Below, piece after piece: positions 61,420 to 64,000 of a stretch of DNA of 64,000 nucleotides (within the stretch, counting starts at the first letter, position 1; the number at the start of each line of letters is the position of its first letter). The notes beneath the pieces are model-generated. The model was not told where the DNA came from, did not search any database, and worked only from the letters and a program-made list of their open reading frames with translations. Origin of the DNA: Tolypothrix brevis GSE-NOS-MK-07-07A (GTDB lineage: Bacteria > Cyanobacteriota > Cyanobacteriia > Cyanobacteriales > Nostocaceae); NCBI GenBank assembly GCA_019358985.1, contig JAHHIJ010000011.1:109935-173934 (forward strand), written 5' to 3'. The position numbers were made by a program, and so were the translations under genes.

Positions 61420-62207
61420 TGCTACGACTCTTATATAAAATTAATATTTGCAATTGAAATTGGTCAATATTCTGTCCGGAATTCACAGACATATTGTCAT
61501 CGTTACTGGGGGCGAATAGAAGAGACATGCCATGCTATTATTGCCAAATAGCAAAATGGCTCAAATTATTGCCATTCAACAGTATTCCAAAAATCAGATA
61601 GTACATTCTGTATCTTTCGCTAATCTAACAGTAGCTTAAACGCTGAGATAGAGGTTCATCCATACTCAGTGTGCTGCTAGAATAACGCTGTGGAGCGTGT
61701 TTTGAGGTGTAAGATTAGAAAAATACAAATTGTCAAAAAAACAAGATTTGCGTATTTTGTGAAGTTGTCTTACAAGCATTACACCACGCGATCGCAATTA
61801 AGAGTCCAAAGCTGCATTCAAGAGCATAACTACAGCAGATTCCAGGTAAATAAAACCCCTCTCCTTGTAGAGACGTAGCACAGAATAATCTCTAGGTGTA
61901 TTCGATATTGGCGATAGGCTGCTATAGTTTATGAAAGTTGAAAACCTTACCCAATTCCCCTTTTCCCCTCCCCAACAAAAGTGAGGTATCTGATAATTTA
62001 CGTGGTGAAGGTGTGTAATCAGATGCATCTGCTAAAAATTCAGAAGAAGGCAATTCCTTCATCAGTACACAAAACATGCTAATCATGTTGTTTGATGAGT
62101 ATTCACCCTAGAGAATTCTAAATACTAAATTCTCAACTTGGTAGAGAAACTCCAAAACCTAGTGCATATCTGAAAAAGGAAAATTTTCAGCGAAATGGTA
62201 GATGTAA
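61420..62207. other. Gene-free region
   Basis: No supported gene. A partial GTAGAGACG element lies at 61867-61880. Frames around 61690-62028 run through this repeat and lack ribosome-binding sites, so they are not called. Confidence 0.45.
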
Positions 62208-62455
62208 TTGACATACTCCCCGGCGTAAACGCACGGGGATTCTAAGGTCAAACAGCAATTGCAGGCAAAACCTGTCTAACATCGCCTAACAAGCGCGGTC
62301 GATGCCCCGACCGCACAAATATTTCTAGCTGCATTTTCATCTCGTCCATTCACAGACTGACAAGATGGACAACGCCATTCTCGCTCCTGAAAATCTAGAT
62401 TTTCTAGAACATGACCACAGGAAGAACAGGTTTTACTGGATGGATACCATCGATC
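62208..62455 (-). pseudogene. IS200/IS605 tnpB 3' fragment with right end
   Basis: On the minus strand, DRWYPSSKTCSSCGHVLENL and DFQEREWRCPSCQSVNGRDE then NAARNI is the C-terminal zinc finger and last catalytic segment of TnpB. A one-base insertion relative to the copy at 63775 then shifts the frame before the usual tail GDVRQVLPAIAV. The right-end hairpin CCCCG...CGGGG (62218-62237) follows. The rest of tnpB is missing; the break at 62456 coincides with the start of a small TIR-bounded element. Confidence 0.88.
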
Positions 62456-62641
62456 TTAGTACTTACGCACGCTCTCAAATGGGGCATCATGTGTATAAAC
62501 GTAATTTGGTCGTTCCAGGATGAATGACAATTCCCGTCCGATGGGTGGCGATCGCCAAAAGATCATCGAAAAATCAGGTTTGAATGCCTGAAATTGATAC
62601 CCCATATTTGGTATTTTCTGTCAATGCGTAAGTCCTAGCGA
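62456..62641. mobile_element. Small TIR-bounded element interrupting tnpB
   Basis: TTAGTACTTACGCA at the left and TGCGTAAGTCCTA at the right are inverted repeats; the 186 bases between encode nothing. The right end, with TGACAGAAAATACC on the reverse strand, matches the solo sequence at 38169. A further GTGCGTAAGTC occurs at 63762. It seems to have inserted into the tnpB remnant. Confidence 0.6.
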
Positions 62642-62693
62642 TCGCCAATGAAGTTAAAATTAATAACACACCAGTCCAAAAAGACTGATAGCA

Positions 62694-63656
62694 ATGGTTA
62701 CACACTTGTCATCCTCTACCCAAACTGAATTTAATTTACAAGTTGAAGAAAACGGGGTACGCTTAGACCGCTATCTTACCCAAGAATTACCAGACTTATC
62801 GCGATCGCGCATTCAGCAATTAATCGAACAAGGTCAACTTCAACTCAACGGCAAAGTTTGCACATCTAAAAAGATAAATGTCAAAGCAGGCGATCGCATT
62901 ACTCTACAAATACCAGAAGCTGAACCTTTAAAACTGCAAGCTGAAGATATTCCTTTAGATATTCTCTACGAAGACGATTATTTATTAATTCTTAACAAAC
63001 CTGCCGGCTTAGTTGTTCATCCTGCACCTGGTCATCCAGATGGGACGTTGGTAAATGCTTTGTTGGCTCATTGTCCCAATTTACCAGGTATTGGTGGTGT
63101 GCAACGTCCGGGAATTGTTCATCGATTAGATAAGGATACAACCGGAGCGATCGCGATCGCCAAAACAGAACTTGCTCATCAACATTTGCAAGGTCAACTC
63201 AAAGCCAAAACCGCACGTAGAGAATATTTGGCTATTGTTTACGGTGCGCCGAAAACTGAAAGTGGTACAATTGATTTGCCCATTGGTCGGCATCCACAGG
63301 AGCGCAAAAAAATGGCGATCGTAACTGTTGAACAAGGTGGACGCAACGCCGTCACTCATTGGCGAATATTAGAACGCTTGGGCAACTATACATTAATGCA
63401 CTTCCAGCTAGAAACTGGTCGTACCCATCAAATTCGCGTACATAGCGCTCAAATTGGTCATCCGGTTGTTGGCGATCCTATTTATAGTTCTAATCATCCT
63501 ATAGGTGTAAACCTACCCGGTCAAGCATTGCACGCTTGGCAACTCAAGTTACAACATCCGCTATCTGGAGAGTTGATTTCAGTGACAGCACCACCTCCCC
63601 AAACTTTCACAACTCTGTTGGAAGTTCTCCGACGACGCGCTGCCATCTCCTCTTAG
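62694..63656 (+). CDS. RluA-family pseudouridine synthase (RluD-like)
   Basis: A 320-residue enzyme. An N-terminal S4 RNA-binding domain (about 15-75: VRLDRYLTQELPDLSRSRIQ) is followed by the catalytic domain (about 90-300) with NKPAGLVVHPAPGHPDGTLV, the catalytic Asp in GIVHRLDKDTTGAIAIAK, RREYLAIVYG, and LETGRTHQIRVH. It most resembles RluD, which modifies 23S rRNA helix 69, but other RluA-type targets cannot be excluded. It is monocistronic and flanked on both sides by IS200/IS605 right ends in the same orientation. Confidence 0.93.
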   Translation: MVTHLSSSTQTEFNLQVEENGVRLDRYLTQELPDLSRSRIQQLIEQGQLQLNGKVCTSKKINVKAGDRITLQIPEAEPLKLQAEDIPLDILYEDDYLLILNKPAGLVVHPAPGHPDGTLVNALLAHCPNLPGIGGVQRPGIVHRLDKDTTGAIAIAKTELAHQHLQGQLKAKTARREYLAIVYGAPKTESGTIDLPIGRHPQERKKMAIVTVEQGGRNAVTHWRILERLGNYTLMHFQLETGRTHQIRVHSAQIGHPVVGDPIYSSNHPIGVNLPGQALHAWQLKLQHPLSGELISVTAPPPQTFTTLLEVLRRRAAISS

Positions 63657-63707
63657 ACTTGAAATCTGATTGAAATTTCGCGTTAAGCGATCGCACTCGT
63701 CACCACA

Positions 63708-63746
63708 AAACAAGACTTTGAGATTGCTTCCTTACGTCGCAATGAC
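63708..63746. repeat. 39-base repeat, second copy
   Basis: Exact copy of 18230-18268 (contains GAGATTGCTTCCTTACGTCG). It includes ATTGC/GCAAT as a weak inverted pair. Confidence 0.8.
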
Positions 63747-63774
63747 GGAAATACGTAGTCCGTGCGTAAGTCAT

Positions 63775-63874
63775 TTGACATACTCCCCGGCGTAAACGCA
63801 CGGGGATTCTAAGGTCAAACAGCAATTGCAGGCAAAACCTGTCTAACATCGCCTAACTTAGCGGTCGATGCCCC
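63775..63874 (-). mobile_element. Orphan IS200/IS605 right end
   Basis: About 100 bases nearly identical to 62208-62307: TTGACATACTCCCCGG, the CCCCG...CGGGG hairpin, and, read on the minus strand, an in-frame tail ASTAKLGDVRQVLPAIAV with its stop. The zinc finger and all upstream parts are absent. The orientation is the same as the copy on the other side of the rluD-like gene. Confidence 0.85.
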
Positions 63875-64000
63875 AGGGGAAACGCATCTTAAAGTGTAAC
63901 AATAAATACTATTTTCAAACTAAAGATATGCATCAAAATTTGCAATCTAATTATTAGTATAATATATTGATATTCATTAAATTTTTACTTACTCATTAGC
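63875..64000. other. AT-rich window end
   Basis: No feature is seen in the last 126 bases. Confidence 0.4.

Noticed and set aside
61690..62028. Two short frames on opposite strands
   Set aside because: Both run through a GTAGAGACG repeat remnant and lack ribosome-binding sites and recognised domains.

Overview
The window reads as a chromosomal segment of a filamentous, probably Nostocales-type cyanobacterium. The evidence is the abundant HIP1 octamer GCGATCGC, heptanucleotide tandem repeats (STRRs), many small palindromic or TIR-bounded repeats, and gene content including RpaB, cytochrome b6f heme-assembly factor CCB, cyanophycin metabolism, a phytochrome with its response regulator, PatA/PixG-type response regulators, PEP-CTERM and SLH proteins, and WD40-fused Ser/Thr kinases. 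No plasmid, prophage, CRISPR array or intact IS was seen.

Layout. 1-3.4 kb: tRNA-Thr, an LPA1/Rep27-like protein, and an SLH/beta-helix surface protein. 3.4-10.8 kb (minus strand): rimP-nusA-ylxR-infB followed by a membrane protein and a 59-residue protein; the spacers around ylxR are unusually long and NusA has an acidic linker plus an extra C-terminal segment. 11-19.4 kb: a membrane protein with voltage-sensor-like helices, a peptidoglycan-binding protein, then a sensory cluster of two Ser/Thr kinases, a heme-binding HAMP sensor and a PhnD-like lipoprotein. 19.7-21.1 kb: small accessory genes, including a PD-(D/E)XK-like protein and a TIR gene cut short at a repeat. 21.3-28.6 kb: radA, rpaB, CCB, DUF456, PEP-CTERM, HEAT, CBS and tatA/E genes. 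28.7-34.3 kb: cphB-cphA, trmD and ispF. 34.4-38.2 kb: a PD-ExK/PIN gene pair, a peptide-binding lipoprotein and larB. 38.4-41 kb: a copper-radical-oxidase homologue and a Tat-exported protein. 41-41.7 kb: a dense cluster of miniature repeats. 41.7-48.7 kb: argD, an RCK potassium channel, a MMADHC-like protein, and phytochrome kinase plus response regulator. 48.8-52.7 kb: ferredoxin/MBL protein, RRM RNA-binding protein, ctaB and ctaA. 53-64 kb: phosphoesterase, Uma2, TetR, tRNA-His, sirB-cobA for siroheme, a PatA-like regulator, IS200/IS605 remnants and an RluA-family pseudouridine synthase.

Most of the window is housekeeping. The best candidates for something unusual are the small-ORF/TIR pair at 20.6-21.1 kb, the PD-ExK/PIN cassette at 34.4-35.5 kb, the NusA C-terminal extension, the voltage-sensor-like membrane protein, and several nested miniature elements and orphan IS200/IS605 right ends. 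I saw no complete, clearly new multi-gene system. Functional calls come from reading motifs and remembered family features; no database search was run.
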